A stretch of 46,264 bases of DNA from an uncultured beta proteobacterium (GCA_903909815.1 CAIVXG010000120.1:1-46264), one strand, 5' to 3'; shown: positions 1-7,497, numbered from the stretch's first letter. Numbers and translations are program-made. The notes: a model not told the origin generated them from the letters alone.

Positions 1-1
1 C

Positions 2-124
2 ATTTACGAGAAGGGGATCACACTATGCGGCAACGACAAAAGAGACCTTGAGCGACGACTTGAGCGATCCACAGAGTTGACCTGGTGGGACATAACCATC
101 CATCCTAAAACGGTACATTTGTAA
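2..124 (+). CDS. Possible C-terminal end of an unknown protein, cut by the left window edge
   Basis: Frame 2 of the + strand is open from the window edge to a TAA at 122-124 and gives about 40 residues ending in TWWDITIHPKTVHL. The stretch is charged and rich in Arg, Leu and Trp, and reads more like a natural C-terminus than random sequence, but no family is recognised. It overlaps, on the opposite strand, the 3' half of the ORF at 4-273, so at most one of the two is likely to be correct over this stretch. Its sense would run into the integrative element. Confidence is low because only the tail is visible. Confidence 0.3.
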   Translation: MYEKGITLCGNDKRDLERRLERSTELTWWDITIHPKTVHL

Positions 125-273
125 ATTCTAGCCCCCTTAGTTGTATGTTTGTCAGAGCCATCAAAAGAATCCCAGGCAGCCGCCAGCAATGGAGCTAAAG
201 CCTCTGTATCCTGGATTGCACCATCTGGTTGTGCTTTCAGCCAGGATGTGAGTCGTGCCGTTTCACCTGCCAT
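4..273 (-). CDS. Small hypothetical protein of the integrative element
   Basis: An ATG at 273 opens an 89-residue frame. The first ~50 residues (MAGETARLTSWLKAQPDG..., then an Ala/Leu-rich helix and WDSFDGSDK) look like a genuine soluble N-terminus. The last ~40 residues are Ser/Arg-rich and less protein-like, and they overlap an open + strand frame. The stop is followed at once by another ATG on the same strand (positions 3-1), so a further gene may start beyond the edge. No family is recognised. A frameshift or early truncation of a longer protein is possible. Confidence 0.35.
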   Translation of the reverse strand: MAGETARLTSWLKAQPDGAIQDTEALAPLLAAAWDSFDGSDKHTTKGARIYKCTVLGWMVMSHQVNSVDRSSRRSRSLLSLPHSVIPFS

Positions 274-413
274 GATCAACTTTCAGAGTTTTGTGGAGAA
301 TGTCAGTCTAGCGCATCTCGTTTCCAAAGTGAACACGAGAATTCAAAGTCTTAGTCCACCAGTGGCGTCCGTTACGTCAGTGCCGTAGGTAGCAAAAAGC
401 GTCACCACAGCCT

Positions 414-1532
414 CTATAGCGTGATTTCCAACCCAGGTGCAGCCCTACCCAGTCTAGGCCTACCTGCAGAGCTCTTACGTGCTGCAGGCAACTCCCCTTT
501 ACCCATCACACGCCCTACACCCGAAGGCACACGGAGATACTTGTCCTTCTTTGCTAAATAGGCGAAGGCTCGCTGCAAGTTATTACGCTTGACAGTATCA
601 CTCCAGTCCACCATCCCTATTCCGCAATACCAATATTCTCCCTTCTTTTTGTTGCAGTTAAAAAACATTCCTCTTTTCTTTGTCACCACATCTGACCAAT
701 AAACACCGATTTGATGTGCTAGGAATGCATCTTTTTGAACATCTTTACCATGGAAGAAATAGATTAAATGATAGTGGTAGCCCTTGTCTACCCCATATTC
801 TAATCGCCATACATATCCCATCATTGATTCAAACAGTTTATTCGCCCTTTGATTTGAAAACAAATGACTCAGGTCCCCCTTCACCTGTCCGACAGATTGA
901 TTTGGATTACGATAGCCAAAGTCTACTCGTAATACCAGCAGCCTGGAGTGAGTAGCAAACAGAGCATCCACATATCCCTTTACACTCCTGTGCATCCGTC
1001 TAGCATCATCATTCCGAGCCTTGACCGCTTCCTTAAACTCAACGCTCCTACCGTCACGTCTAATGCACTCAAGAACCTCGTTAAACAGCTCTGCATTGCA
1101 TTGATTCTCATGACCAGTACCTTTGTATGGAAAATAGAAGAAATCCTTGTCAAGGCAAATTAGCCACTTTAGCAATAGCTTCAGATGCTCACTGGGCTCC
1201 AGGTTAATCCAATTCATGCAACTGACACGATACAATTCCTCCATATGGCGAGATAATGGCAATGGAGTTATTTTTTTCTTTCCTTTAGCGATTGTTATCT
1301 CATAGGCAGGATTATTATTTTTGAGAACAGCTTGAACAAAAGCTTCAGCAGCGATTAGGTCCTCAGACATCTTCTTGTTTGATCCAACGACAGTGTAGAT
1401 CTTACCATCTACAGTGCAGAGAAATTCTTCTGAGTCATCCGTTGACCATTCATAGATAGATTTTTCATCTAGTTCTTCGTAAATGTCATTCGCTTCATCA
1501 TAGTTGTAAAACTCTTCATCATCTATATTCAT
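414..1532 (-). CDS. Inovirus Gp2 / YagK-YfjJ-like putative replication protein of the element
   Basis: This 372-residue protein has an acidic N-terminus (Asp/Glu-rich, residues 1-40). Its C-terminal half resembles the Inovirus_Gp2 / YagK_YfjJ C-terminal family: WRLEYGVDKGYHYHLIYFF around residues 242-260, with paired His253 and His255, and YLAKKDKYLRV near residue 330. Proteins of this family occur in filamentous-phage-like and satellite integrative elements and are thought to act in replication, with an HUH-like histidine pair; that role is inference here. The basic C-terminal tail is rich in Arg, Ala and Gly. Codon use is AT-rich compared with the flanking chromosome. The gene lies at the distal end of an integrase-led region, and its 5' side faces a 945-bp gene-poor stretch full of hairpins that could be its origin or operator. 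Confidence 0.75.
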   Translation of the reverse strand: MNIDDEEFYNYDEANDIYEELDEKSIYEWSTDDSEEFLCTVDGKIYTVVGSNKKMSEDLIAAEAFVQAVLKNNNPAYEITIAKGKKKITPLPLSRHMEELYRVSCMNWINLEPSEHLKLLLKWLICLDKDFFYFPYKGTGHENQCNAELFNEVLECIRRDGRSVEFKEAVKARNDDARRMHRSVKGYVDALFATHSRLLVLRVDFGYRNPNQSVGQVKGDLSHLFSNQRANKLFESMMGYVWRLEYGVDKGYHYHLIYFFHGKDVQKDAFLAHQIGVYWSDVVTKKRGMFFNCNKKKGEYWYCGIGMVDWSDTVKRNNLQRAFAYLAKKDKYLRVPSGVGRVMGKGELPAARKSSAGRPRLGRAAPGLEITL

Positions 1533-1602
1533 TTCTTCACCAATCGTATCAAGTTTGAGTTATATTGATTTGTAATCCTTTAAGGCCTAACTTCACCTCT
1601 GA

Positions 1603-1752
1603 CAATGACTCGTTGAGTCATTGCTTGCTTTTAGAAATCTGATTTACTGATGATGAGAATGAGCTCAATGTCAAAGCATCTATGCTTTGAATGAATATCT
1701 TCATTCATGTCAATCCAGCTATTTATCAAGCCTGTATTTGTTTGATAAGTAG
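1603..1752. repeat. Cluster of four inverted repeats (possible origin or operator)
   Basis: Four hairpins lie within 150 bp: CAATGACT/AGTCATTG (arms 1603-1610 and 1616-1623); TCAAAGCAT/ATGCTTTGA (1671-1679, 1682-1690, only 2 nt between arms); TGAATGAA/TTCATTCA (1688-1695, 1700-1707), overlapping the previous one; and an 11-bp arm pair with one mismatch around TTATCAA/TTGATAA (1719-1729, 1742-1752). The first three have perfect arms of 8 to 9 bp. They start 70 bp upstream of the Gp2-like start codon. Function is inferred from position: a Rep recognition site, a lagging-strand or single-strand origin, or an autoregulatory operator. Confidence 0.6.
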
Positions 1753-2012
1753 CACAATTATTAGAAGTAATATATGAATTATATGAATTATATTAATAAC
1801 CAATATTCAATGAATACAAGATATCACAAGTTATGCAGTAAGCTTCAGCGATATATACCGAAATTTCATTACAATACCCGATTTTCGATATGCGAAGTTA
1901 TGCCGCTTTTTTGGATCACATAGCATACCGTGTATTGAATGAATATTGACAGAGTAATTCATAGACAATAGCATAAAAAGGGGACACATGAAGTCCTGGC
2001 ATTCAGCATACA

Positions 2013-2085
2013 GTCACACTTGACCGAGTGTGACCATACGGTTCATAGACTGGCAGCTACCATGTGCATTGACATCGCAATGTCA
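2013..2085. repeat. Two further perfect hairpins in the same gene-poor region
   Basis: GTCACACT/AGTGTGAC has 8-bp arms at 2013-2020 and 2027-2034 with a 6-nt loop. TGACAT/ATGTCA has 6-bp arms at 2070-2075 and 2080-2085 with a 4-nt loop. Neither is followed by a T-run, so they do not look like terminators. They extend the hairpin field that starts at 1603. Confidence 0.5.
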
Positions 2086-2477
2086 CGAGGTGGAGCACGC
2101 TCAATCCTGAATGTGTTGCGGCTTTTGGTGCATGTTCGTCAGCGCGCAAGTAGACGATATCGTGACGCGCCTGTGAATTGACGGCGTAATCCTGGCAGCA
2201 TAAAGCAGGTGAACGCCCGCGTGCTGGATCTGCCACTACATTAGCACTGGCTGTTAAGTGGGGCAAGGAGCGACGCGACCGGTTCATTTTGAACTGCCTC
2301 TGGCGGCCAGAGAAGCAGAAGAGTCTGCGCCGAAACGACGTCACTGCAACCAGCCCGGCGAATATGCGCTCAATCTTGGTCATGGTACCTCATCACCACG
2401 TTTACTCTGTATATTGGCGCAGCTCCGATGCTATTGCTATACGATCTTGGAATTCTCAGGAGCTGTGAAAACAATTT

Positions 2478-3251
2478 CTAGTAATTAACTTGCAACTGGG
2501 CGCCCCAACCTCGCGACGGTGAAATTATCTTACGGTACACGGCAACTTTCCTGCGAACCAACGATTCTGATATCTTGAAATTGATGGCCGTTCTCGGCGT
2601 ATTCCATTTGGCGTGATATTCGAAAATCCTTTTCAATTCATCATCTGTCCATCTCTTGACTGTGGCTGGCGCCATCTTTGATTGAACTGAAGGAGCAGCT
2701 GACTCTATTGTTGTTTGGCTTTTACAAATTTTGATACCGCATTCTTTTAAGTACTCAATTGCCTGATCGAGAGTGATATAAATATTTGGTCCAATTCGAT
2801 TTGCAGGAATTTGATGAACATCAAATGCTTGGATTTGTCCATCCAAGAGACGCTGTTGGAGCCTCCTACGATGAGTAGCTTGCAAGTCCAATTGTTCAGA
2901 TTTAATTTTTTCTGTATTCGTTCTGCTATTTATTAGCGGTTCCCAAGGAAGGCGATTTGGGAGAGAGGCATAAAGATACAAAAAACTATCTATTTCTAAG
3001 TCGGTCATTGTTCCATCGAGTTTTGGTAAATCGATTAGAAGTGGTTTTAACATTGCCCGATCATGATTGGTTATTTTCAAAGGAAATTCGCAAAATTTCT
3101 CACCATTTGGAACTGGGACTAATTTTCCTATTACACAATCAATGCCGCAGGAGCCTTCTAATGTTGGGTGAGTCGCTTTTGCGATGGAGCGGGTTAACCA
3201 CCAGCACTCGATTGCGTCATCGGTTGGAAGTTCAATACAGATTTGTTTCAA
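2478..3251 (-). CDS. Unknown protein of the integrative element, C-terminal HTH-like segment
   Basis: A TTG start at 3251 is preceded by AGGGGA with 6-nt spacing and gives a 257-residue protein beginning MKQICIELPTDD. No family is recognised. Residues ~110-150 are rich in Arg and Gln (helical, QATHRRRLQQRL). Residues ~200-245 (RWTDDELKRIFEYHAKW... ESLVRRKVAVYRK) look like a Myb/SANT- or HTH-type DNA-binding segment. It lies 77 bp downstream of the integrase on the same strand, so it is probably co-transcribed. That position and the putative DNA-binding tail suggest a regulator or excision factor, but this is inference. Base composition is AT-rich like the Gp2-like gene and unlike the chromosome to the right. 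Confidence 0.7.
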   Translation of the reverse strand: MKQICIELPTDDAIECWWLTRSIAKATHPTLEGSCGIDCVIGKLVPVPNGEKFCEFPLKITNHDRAMLKPLLIDLPKLDGTMTDLEIDSFLYLYASLPNRLPWEPLINSRTNTEKIKSEQLDLQATHRRRLQQRLLDGQIQAFDVHQIPANRIGPNIYITLDQAIEYLKECGIKICKSQTTIESAAPSVQSKMAPATVKRWTDDELKRIFEYHAKWNTPRTAINFKISESLVRRKVAVYRKIISPSRGWGAQLQVNY

Positions 3252-3328
3252 ATACTTTCCCCTGTAAGAATACTAATTTCATCTGTGATTTTGCACGAAC
3301 GATTGAACCTATTCCCCAGCGCTTCGCG

Positions 3329-4588
3329 TCATTTTCTAGTTAAAATGTCGAGGTAATCTGCCCAAGTTTGCATCATTTCAACCCGCTGAGTTTCGAATTT
3401 TGTCCTGTTGTAAGCACGACCCAAGCTATCCGAAACGGCATGAGCAAGTTGAGCTTCAATAACCGCCTCTGGTATGTTCAGTCTCTCAGCCAACATGGTT
3501 CTAGCTGTTGCCCTGAATCCGTGACCAACGGCCTCATCTGCGCCAAATCCCATCGCGCGCATCGCCGCATTCACGGTGTTCTCGCTCATCGGGCGGTTGT
3601 GATGCCTCTCGCCACGAAAAACATATTTTCCTTCACCCGTGACCGTTTTCAACTCCCTCAATGTGGTGACTGCTTGGGATGGCAACGGGACAATGTGCGG
3701 TACTCCGTTTAACTTGCCAACTTTTTCTCGTTTCATCCGTTCCGCGGGAACGGTCCAGAGGGCAGCATCCAGATCGAATTCCACCCATTGAGCGTGCCGC
3801 AGTTCTCCAGGGCGAAGCAGCAACATCGGGGCAAGTTGCAACGCAGCACGTACCACACGCGTTCCCTGGTATCCGGCACATGCTCGCAGCAACTCACCGA
3901 ACCGAACCGGATCAGTGATTGCGGGGAAGTGTTTGACGACGGGCTTACGCAGGGCATCCTTCAAGTCGCGTGCAGGGTTACTCACCGCGCGGCCAGTGGC
4001 GACGGCGTAGCGAAACACCTGGCCACAGTTTTCGAGTGCGCGATGGGCCGTTTCGATTACGCCCCGGCCCTCGATCTTGCGGAGAACTTCCAAAAGTTGA
4101 GGTGGCGTAATGCTGTCAGTAGCCTTTCGTCCAATCCACGGAAAAACGTCAACCTCTAGGCGTCGCATGATCTTGTCGCCATAGCTCACGGCCCAATCGT
4201 CACGTCGGTTGTTGAACCACTCCCTCGCCACGTCCTCGAAACTGCCCGCAGCAGGCAATCCAGCCGCCGCACGCTCTTCGACCACACGAGACTGCACATG
4301 TTGGGCCTTGGCTTCTTTGCGGAGGTCACTGGGGTCAGTTCCGGCTGCTACGAGCTCGCGCGCTTGGATCGCCTTCTCTCTGGCAAGCTTGAGCCCGGTG
4401 TCCGGGTAGGTGCCAAGGCTCAAAGTCTTGCGCTTGCCATGAATGGTGTAATCTAGCCGCCAGCCGTGCGCTCCACCGTTAACAAAAAGCAGCAGGTATA
4501 GTCCTTCCCCATCGCTTATGCGCTTGCGAGGGTCTCCGGGCTTGATGTTTCGTAGCTTGGTGTCAGACGGTATCAGTGCGTGTGCCAT
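3329..4588 (-). CDS. P4-type tyrosine recombinase / integrase
   Basis: A full-length 419-residue site-specific recombinase that integrates and excises the element. Residues 1-95 form the N-terminal arm-binding domain (DUF4102 type: KLRNIKPGDP, RISDGEGLYLLL, LGTYPDTGLKLAR). A core-binding region follows (~115-205), then the catalytic domain. The catalytic set is visible: Arg259 (LLLRPGELRHAQW), His356-x-x-Arg359 (GHGFRATART), His383 (LAHAVSD) and the nucleophile Tyr393 (RAYNRT). A GGAG lies 9 nt before the ATG. It reads leftward into the element. Its start is ~85 bp from a tRNA-3'-end-like sequence at 4672-4683, the usual placement of such integrases next to att. GC content is higher than in the other element genes. 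Confidence 0.95.
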   Translation of the reverse strand: MAHALIPSDTKLRNIKPGDPRKRISDGEGLYLLLFVNGGAHGWRLDYTIHGKRKTLSLGTYPDTGLKLAREKAIQARELVAAGTDPSDLRKEAKAQHVQSRVVEERAAAGLPAAGSFEDVAREWFNNRRDDWAVSYGDKIMRRLEVDVFPWIGRKATDSITPPQLLEVLRKIEGRGVIETAHRALENCGQVFRYAVATGRAVSNPARDLKDALRKPVVKHFPAITDPVRFGELLRACAGYQGTRVVRAALQLAPMLLLRPGELRHAQWVEFDLDAALWTVPAERMKREKVGKLNGVPHIVPLPSQAVTTLRELKTVTGEGKYVFRGERHHNRPMSENTVNAAMRAMGFGADEAVGHGFRATARTMLAERLNIPEAVIEAQLAHAVSDSLGRAYNRTKFETQRVEMMQTWADYLDILTRK

Positions 4589-4671
4589 GCAGTAACTCCT
4601 ACAGTAACTATATTCTCAACCAATGGAAGTTTCCAGCATTCATGCGGGTTTCAGACTATCCTTCGAGGGAG

Positions 4672-4683
4672 CCCCAGCCACCA
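4672..4683 (+). other. Candidate attachment site: tRNA 3'-end-like CCCCAGCCACCA
   Basis: The sequence ends in CCA and would read as the 3' acceptor strand of a tRNA beginning GGCTGGG (a tRNA-Met-like end). TTCGAG lies just upstream at 4662-4667, but the T-arm does not close, so this is not a complete tRNA. It is followed 48 bp later by a rho-independent terminator and preceded by the integrase. That is the order expected when an element inserted into a tRNA 3' end leaves a duplicated core on the far side. The intact tRNA would lie left of the window. This is inference from pattern only. Confidence 0.35.
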
Positions 4684-4731
4684 GATTTAGTCATTTCTGA
4701 TCAACAGGTTGGAGAGGACGAACAAAAAGAG

Positions 4732-4758
4732 GCGACCCTCAAAGCGGTCGCTTTTTTT
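4732..4758 (+). terminator. Rho-independent terminator
   Basis: GCGACC (4732-4737) pairs with GGTCGC (4746-4751), followed by seven T residues; an A-run upstream makes it partly bidirectional. No gene directly upstream on the + strand explains it, so it may have terminated the host RNA gene displaced by the integrative element. Confidence 0.75.
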
Positions 4759-5160
4759 GTTTTCGGACGTCATTTCTGACAATGCCGTCGAACCCCAGGT
4801 GTTTTCGAAGTCGCCGCAGGGCCACGGCTTGCATGCACGCCCGAGATTTAACGCGCACTTGCAAGCAACCCCAGCACTTTGTCGTTACCAAATGCAAGAC
4901 GTTACGGGTCATTGTCGGGGTTCCACGAAGGCCGTCTCAGTCAGTCCGATTTCTTTCGAGTCGGTTGCGCCCAACACGGCTGAAGCCGGGTGAATCCCCG
5001 CCTTCAGCCAGTAGTTACGGCCCTAAGTCCTTCAAGATGAACAAAGCTAAACCGGTCGCGTGTAAAAGAAGAAAAGCAGCATCAACGTCGTTGAATTTTC
5101 GGCCTCGATTTTTCGGGACGAAATTAACATCGCAGCAACGATAAATCACAGGCACATGTC

Positions 5161-5511
5161 ATGGACGTTGACAACGCAATTACGGCTCACGCTCGCGTAC
5201 ACACGAGCTTGCAAACGGCCATCGAAACGCAACAGGTTTTGGACCTGAAAACGATCGAGAAGGACCATCATGAATTGAATCGTTGGCTCTGCGGGAGCGG
5301 GCGCAGAAGGCATGGTGGTCAGGCGGAATTCATCTCATTGCTTTGCTGGCATGATGCCTTTCAACTGGAATCCAACCGGGTGGCCGAGGCCATCAGACAG
5401 GGGAAATTTGACGACGCTCGCCAGATGACTGGCTATGGTTCGCCGTTTTTGCAGGCGTCCAGCGCCGTCAACATCTCTGTGAATAGACTCAAAGTTGCTG
5501 CGTTTGACTGA
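5161..5511 (+). CDS. Stand-alone CZB (chemoreceptor zinc-binding) domain protein with altered ligands
   Basis: This 116-residue protein aligns over its whole length with the CZB domain: N-terminal AITAHAR, central DHHELNRWL.G.GR, then H..F and a SPF..AS.AV..AI.RLK-like end. CZB domains bind Zn2+ through one His, one Cys and two His and sense zinc or oxidants for chemoreceptors and diguanylate cyclases. Here the first His (His10) and third ligand (His64) are kept. The usual Cys position holds His37 and the last His position holds Gln68, with normal spacing (27, 27, 4). Cys44 and Cys62 are nearby and could substitute. No enzymatic or receptor domain is attached. The stop overlaps the next reading frame. 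Confidence 0.75.
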   Translation: MDVDNAITAHARVHTSLQTAIETQQVLDLKTIEKDHHELNRWLCGSGRRRHGGQAEFISLLCWHDAFQLESNRVAEAIRQGKFDDARQMTGYGSPFLQASSAVNISVNRLKVAAFD

Positions 5512-5597
5512 TGTGCTGCAGCCTGTTTGAACAATCCAGCAGGCAGCAACTGGTGGGGACGCCTAGAATGGCCAAACACCGTCAAGGAAACGAGCAA

Positions 5598-5930
5598 ATG
5601 CAGTCTTCAAGACCAAGCAAACCGCATTGGGCATCGACCGACGCCAATTGCTGGTACCGTTGGCGAGGCTACACGGTTCGATGGCTGCTGTTCGGCGGCA
5701 TCACGGGATTGTTCCAGCCGATAGTTGACGACCTCGACCACTATTGGCTGCATCGACTCCATCAATTTCTGTTCGGGCTTTTTTTTGGGTCTGTATGCGC
5801 TGTTGTTTTCACACTAGCTGAAAACAGCTTGAACGCGCAGCGCGTCAATTGGAAATCCTGGTCGATTTTGATTTCGACCTGGCTCGCTGTGAAGCTCGTT
5901 TTTGTCAGTGTGATGGCCGCTGCCGGGTAG
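5598..5930 (+). CDS. Small three-helix membrane protein, unknown function
   Basis: The ATG at 5598 is chosen because AAGGAA lies 8 nt upstream; the frame is also open upstream to 5511, overlapping the CZB stop. The 110-residue product has a soluble N-terminus with several Trp residues and three hydrophobic segments (around WLLFGGITGLFQPIV, FLFGLFFGSVCAVVFTLA and ILISTWLAVKLVFVSVMAAAG). No family is recognised. It probably forms a short operon with the CZB protein and is convergent with the NlpC/P60 lipoprotein gene. Confidence 0.6.
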   Translation: MQSSRPSKPHWASTDANCWYRWRGYTVRWLLFGGITGLFQPIVDDLDHYWLHRLHQFLFGLFFGSVCAVVFTLAENSLNAQRVNWKSWSILISTWLAVKLVFVSVMAAAG

Positions 5931-6018
5931 CCCGGGCGGGCGACTGGGCGGCGCACGGCCGGAATTCGCTGCTCAGTTGGGGCGAGCGACACCAACCCGG
6001 ACCTGGTTTTCCCCAATA

Positions 6019-6528
6019 TCAAGGCCGGCGGAACGCCACTTCTTGAGCCATCCAATATCTTGAGTTCAAATTGTCAAGCCTGACTTTGCCGCCAGTTGAC
6101 GGTGCATGGACAAAGCGGCCACCGCCCACATAAATGCCCGCGTGGGTGGGCTCAATGCCCTGGAAAAAAAGCACCAGGTCGCCGGTGCGAATGTTGGCGC
6201 GCAATACCGGTTGCCCCCAAGCTTTCAACATGGAGACGGTTCGAGGCGGCGCAACGCCAGCCGCCGCTTCATACACGTGGCCAATCAGCCCGCTGCAATC
6301 AAAGCCGGCGTCGGGGGTATTGCCACCGTAGCGATAGGGTGTGCCGACAAGAGCGACGGCATAAAACGTGATGTCCTCAGCCTGCTTCTGCGAGATTCGC
6401 GAGGGTCCTTCAAATGTTTCGCTGGCCCCAGAACCAGGAACAGCAGAGGGCGCTGTGCTGCAGGCAGACAGAACGAGCGTGAGCATCATGACCAAAGAGG
6501 CGAGTCCGATGATTCTGAATAAATACAT
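6019..6528 (-). CDS. NlpC/P60 (C40) cell-wall peptidase lipoprotein
   Basis: The start at 6528 gives a lipoprotein signal peptide (MYLFRIIGLASLVMM...) with a lipobox LSAC, so Cys23 would be acylated; upstream codons of the longer frame do not fit a signal sequence. The NlpC/P60 fold covers residues ~45-169, with nucleophile Cys78 (GFDCSGL), His129 (PTHAGIYVG) and a third polar residue His141 (RFVHAPS). These enzymes cut D-Glu-mDAP or peptide crosslinks in peptidoglycan, here probably in the periplasm as an Spr/MepS-like hydrolase. Length (169 aa) is normal for single-domain members. It is monocistronic and divergent from the phasin. Confidence 0.9.
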   Translation of the reverse strand: MYLFRIIGLASLVMMLTLVLSACSTAPSAVPGSGASETFEGPSRISQKQAEDITFYAVALVGTPYRYGGNTPDAGFDCSGLIGHVYEAAAGVAPPRTVSMLKAWGQPVLRANIRTGDLVLFFQGIEPTHAGIYVGGGRFVHAPSTGGKVRLDNLNSRYWMAQEVAFRRP

Positions 6529-6881
6529 GCTGAATTCTTGTCTGTTGAGGCCCGTGACACAAGTGCCCAAAGGGCGGTTCCTTCTAAAGAACGCACGAGC
6601 AACGCCAATGCAGTGTACGCAGACGCCGACCAGGCCACATCCGATGGCTAGCATTCAACACTTGGTTAGAGTAGTTGCACAACCCTGGCGTCGTTGTCGC
6701 CAATGGGCGGCGCTGCCTAGACCTTTGCCTCTAATATTTGCTGCAACGCAGCATTTTTCACACTTTAGTGATTTTTTGACTAGAATCAGCTAAATGCTGC
6801 GCTGCAACATAAACCAATCGAGCCGAGTCGAGATGTTTGTGGCCAGGCACCAGACCAATCGCCAACAACCAAGGAAAACAC
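6529..6881. other. Divergent promoter region between nlpC/P60 and phasin genes
   Basis: No gene is seen. The region contains a CTGC-AAC-GCAG palindrome (6741-6751) and a plausible phasin promoter (TTCACA 6757-6762, 18-nt spacer, TAGAAT 6781-6786). The 5' half is GC-richer and is merely the open upstream part of the lipoprotein frame. Confidence 0.5.
6739..6753. promoter_or_regulatory. Putative PhaR operator upstream of the phasin gene
   Basis: TGCTGCAACGCAGCA is a 6-bp-arm palindrome with a 3-nt centre and matches the CTGC-N3-GCAG pattern reported for PhaR repressor sites in PHA-producing bacteria. It lies directly upstream of the likely -35 of the phasin promoter. PhaR normally represses phasin genes until it is titrated by polymer granules. 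The assignment rests on motif and position only; no phaR gene is in the window. Confidence 0.5.
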
Positions 6882-7430
6882 ATGAACAACATCCTCGAAA
6901 ACTTCGCCGCCACCACGAAATCCAACCTGCAAGCCCTTGAAGGCTTCGCCAGCCAAGGGCACGCCAACATGGAAAAGCTGGCTGAGTTGAACTTGGCTGC
7001 TTCCAAAGCGGCCCTGACTGAATCTTTCAGCCACGCCCAAACAGTTCTCGGCGCCAAAGATCCCCAGCAGTTTGCTGCTATTCAGTCAGGCGTTGTCACG
7101 GCAGTGACGGAAAAATCGGCTGCGTATGCGCAACACTTTCAATCCATCTTCGCCGGCACAGGTGCGGATTTCACCAAGGCCGTGGAAGCTCGGACCGCAG
7201 AAACGCAAAAGGCCTTTGCCGACATGCTGGCGAACCTGACGAAGAACGCGCCTGCAGGTACCGAAGCTGCAGTGGCTGCCTTTACCGGCGCTTTTGCGTC
7301 GGGTCAGAAGGCGCTGGAGTCCGCTCAAACGTCGGCCAAAAAGGCCATTGAAGTTGCTCAGTCGAATTTTTCGGATGCAGCGAAACAGACGACCGAGATC
7401 GTGAAGAAGGCGACTAAAGTAACGGCTTAA
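6882..7430 (+). CDS. phaP: Phasin family protein (PHA granule surface protein)
   Basis: The ATG at 6882 has AAGGA 5-6 nt upstream; the frame extends to 6837, but those codons lack phasin similarity. The 182-residue product starts MNNILENFAATTKSNLQALEGF and is Ala/Lys-rich and almost entirely helical. It carries the phasin_2 pattern: heptad-like repeats, an ALTESFSHAQTVLGAKDPQQF block, and a terminal KKATKVTA. Phasins coat polyhydroxybutyrate granules and control their number and size. The gene stands alone between a PhaR-like operator and a double hairpin terminator, so it is probably its own transcription unit. Confidence 0.92.
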   Translation: MNNILENFAATTKSNLQALEGFASQGHANMEKLAELNLAASKAALTESFSHAQTVLGAKDPQQFAAIQSGVVTAVTEKSAAYAQHFQSIFAGTGADFTKAVEARTAETQKAFADMLANLTKNAPAGTEAAVAAFTGAFASGQKALESAQTSAKKAIEVAQSNFSDAAKQTTEIVKKATKVTA

Positions 7431-7436
7431 CTTTTC

Positions 7437-7490
7437 CCGCCCTTCGGGCGGCGACCTTCAAACGGCACTGACTTCAGTGCCGTTTGCCTT
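7437..7490 (+). terminator. Tandem hairpin terminator after the phasin gene
   Basis: The first stem is CCGCCC/GGGCGG (7437-7442, 7446-7451). The second is a 12-bp perfect stem around AACGGCACTGA/TCAGTGCCGTT (7460-7485), followed by a T-rich stretch. They lie 6 to 30 nt beyond the phasin stop. Confidence 0.8.
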
Positions 7491-7497
7491 TGTGCAT

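Larger units (their letters stand above)
1533..2477. other. Gene-poor, AT-rich region upstream of the Gp2-like gene
   Basis: No convincing gene is seen over 945 bp. The left two thirds are AT-rich with many inverted repeats (listed separately), two tandem copies of ATATGAATT (1772-1789), and a sigma70-like promoter reading right (TTGACA 1946-1951, 17-nt spacer, TAGCAT 1969-1974). The right third returns to a higher GC content and contains only a weak 108-codon minus-strand frame (2057-2383) with a GAGG six bases before its ATG, but unconvincing protein composition. The layout fits a replication origin or transcriptional control region of the integrative element. Confidence 0.5.
4589..5160. 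other. Element/chromosome junction region without a convincing gene
   Basis: These 572 bp hold the candidate attachment site (4672-4683), a strong terminator (4732-4758) and a GC-rich imperfect hairpin (arms GGCTGAAG 4978-4985 and CTTCAGCC 5002-5009, with CGGG/CCCG inside) without a T-run. Two open + strand frames (4709-4993 and 4782-5144) have very basic, low-quality composition and run through the hairpin, so they are not called. Composition changes from element-like to chromosome-like here. Confidence 0.5.

Noticed and set aside
2057-2383. 108-codon minus-strand ORF in the hairpin region with a GAGG before its ATG
   Set aside because: Composition is rich in Arg, Cys and His without any recognisable domain, and the GC-rich stretch produces open frames in several phases; insufficient support for a gene.
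4660-4683. A complete tRNA gene ending CCACCA
   Set aside because: The T-arm does not pair, and no anticodon or D-arm can be placed upstream; at best a 3' remnant.
4782-5144. 120-codon + strand ORF in the junction region
   Set aside because: Very basic, Ser/Arg-rich product that reads through a GC-rich hairpin and has no ribosome site or family resemblance.
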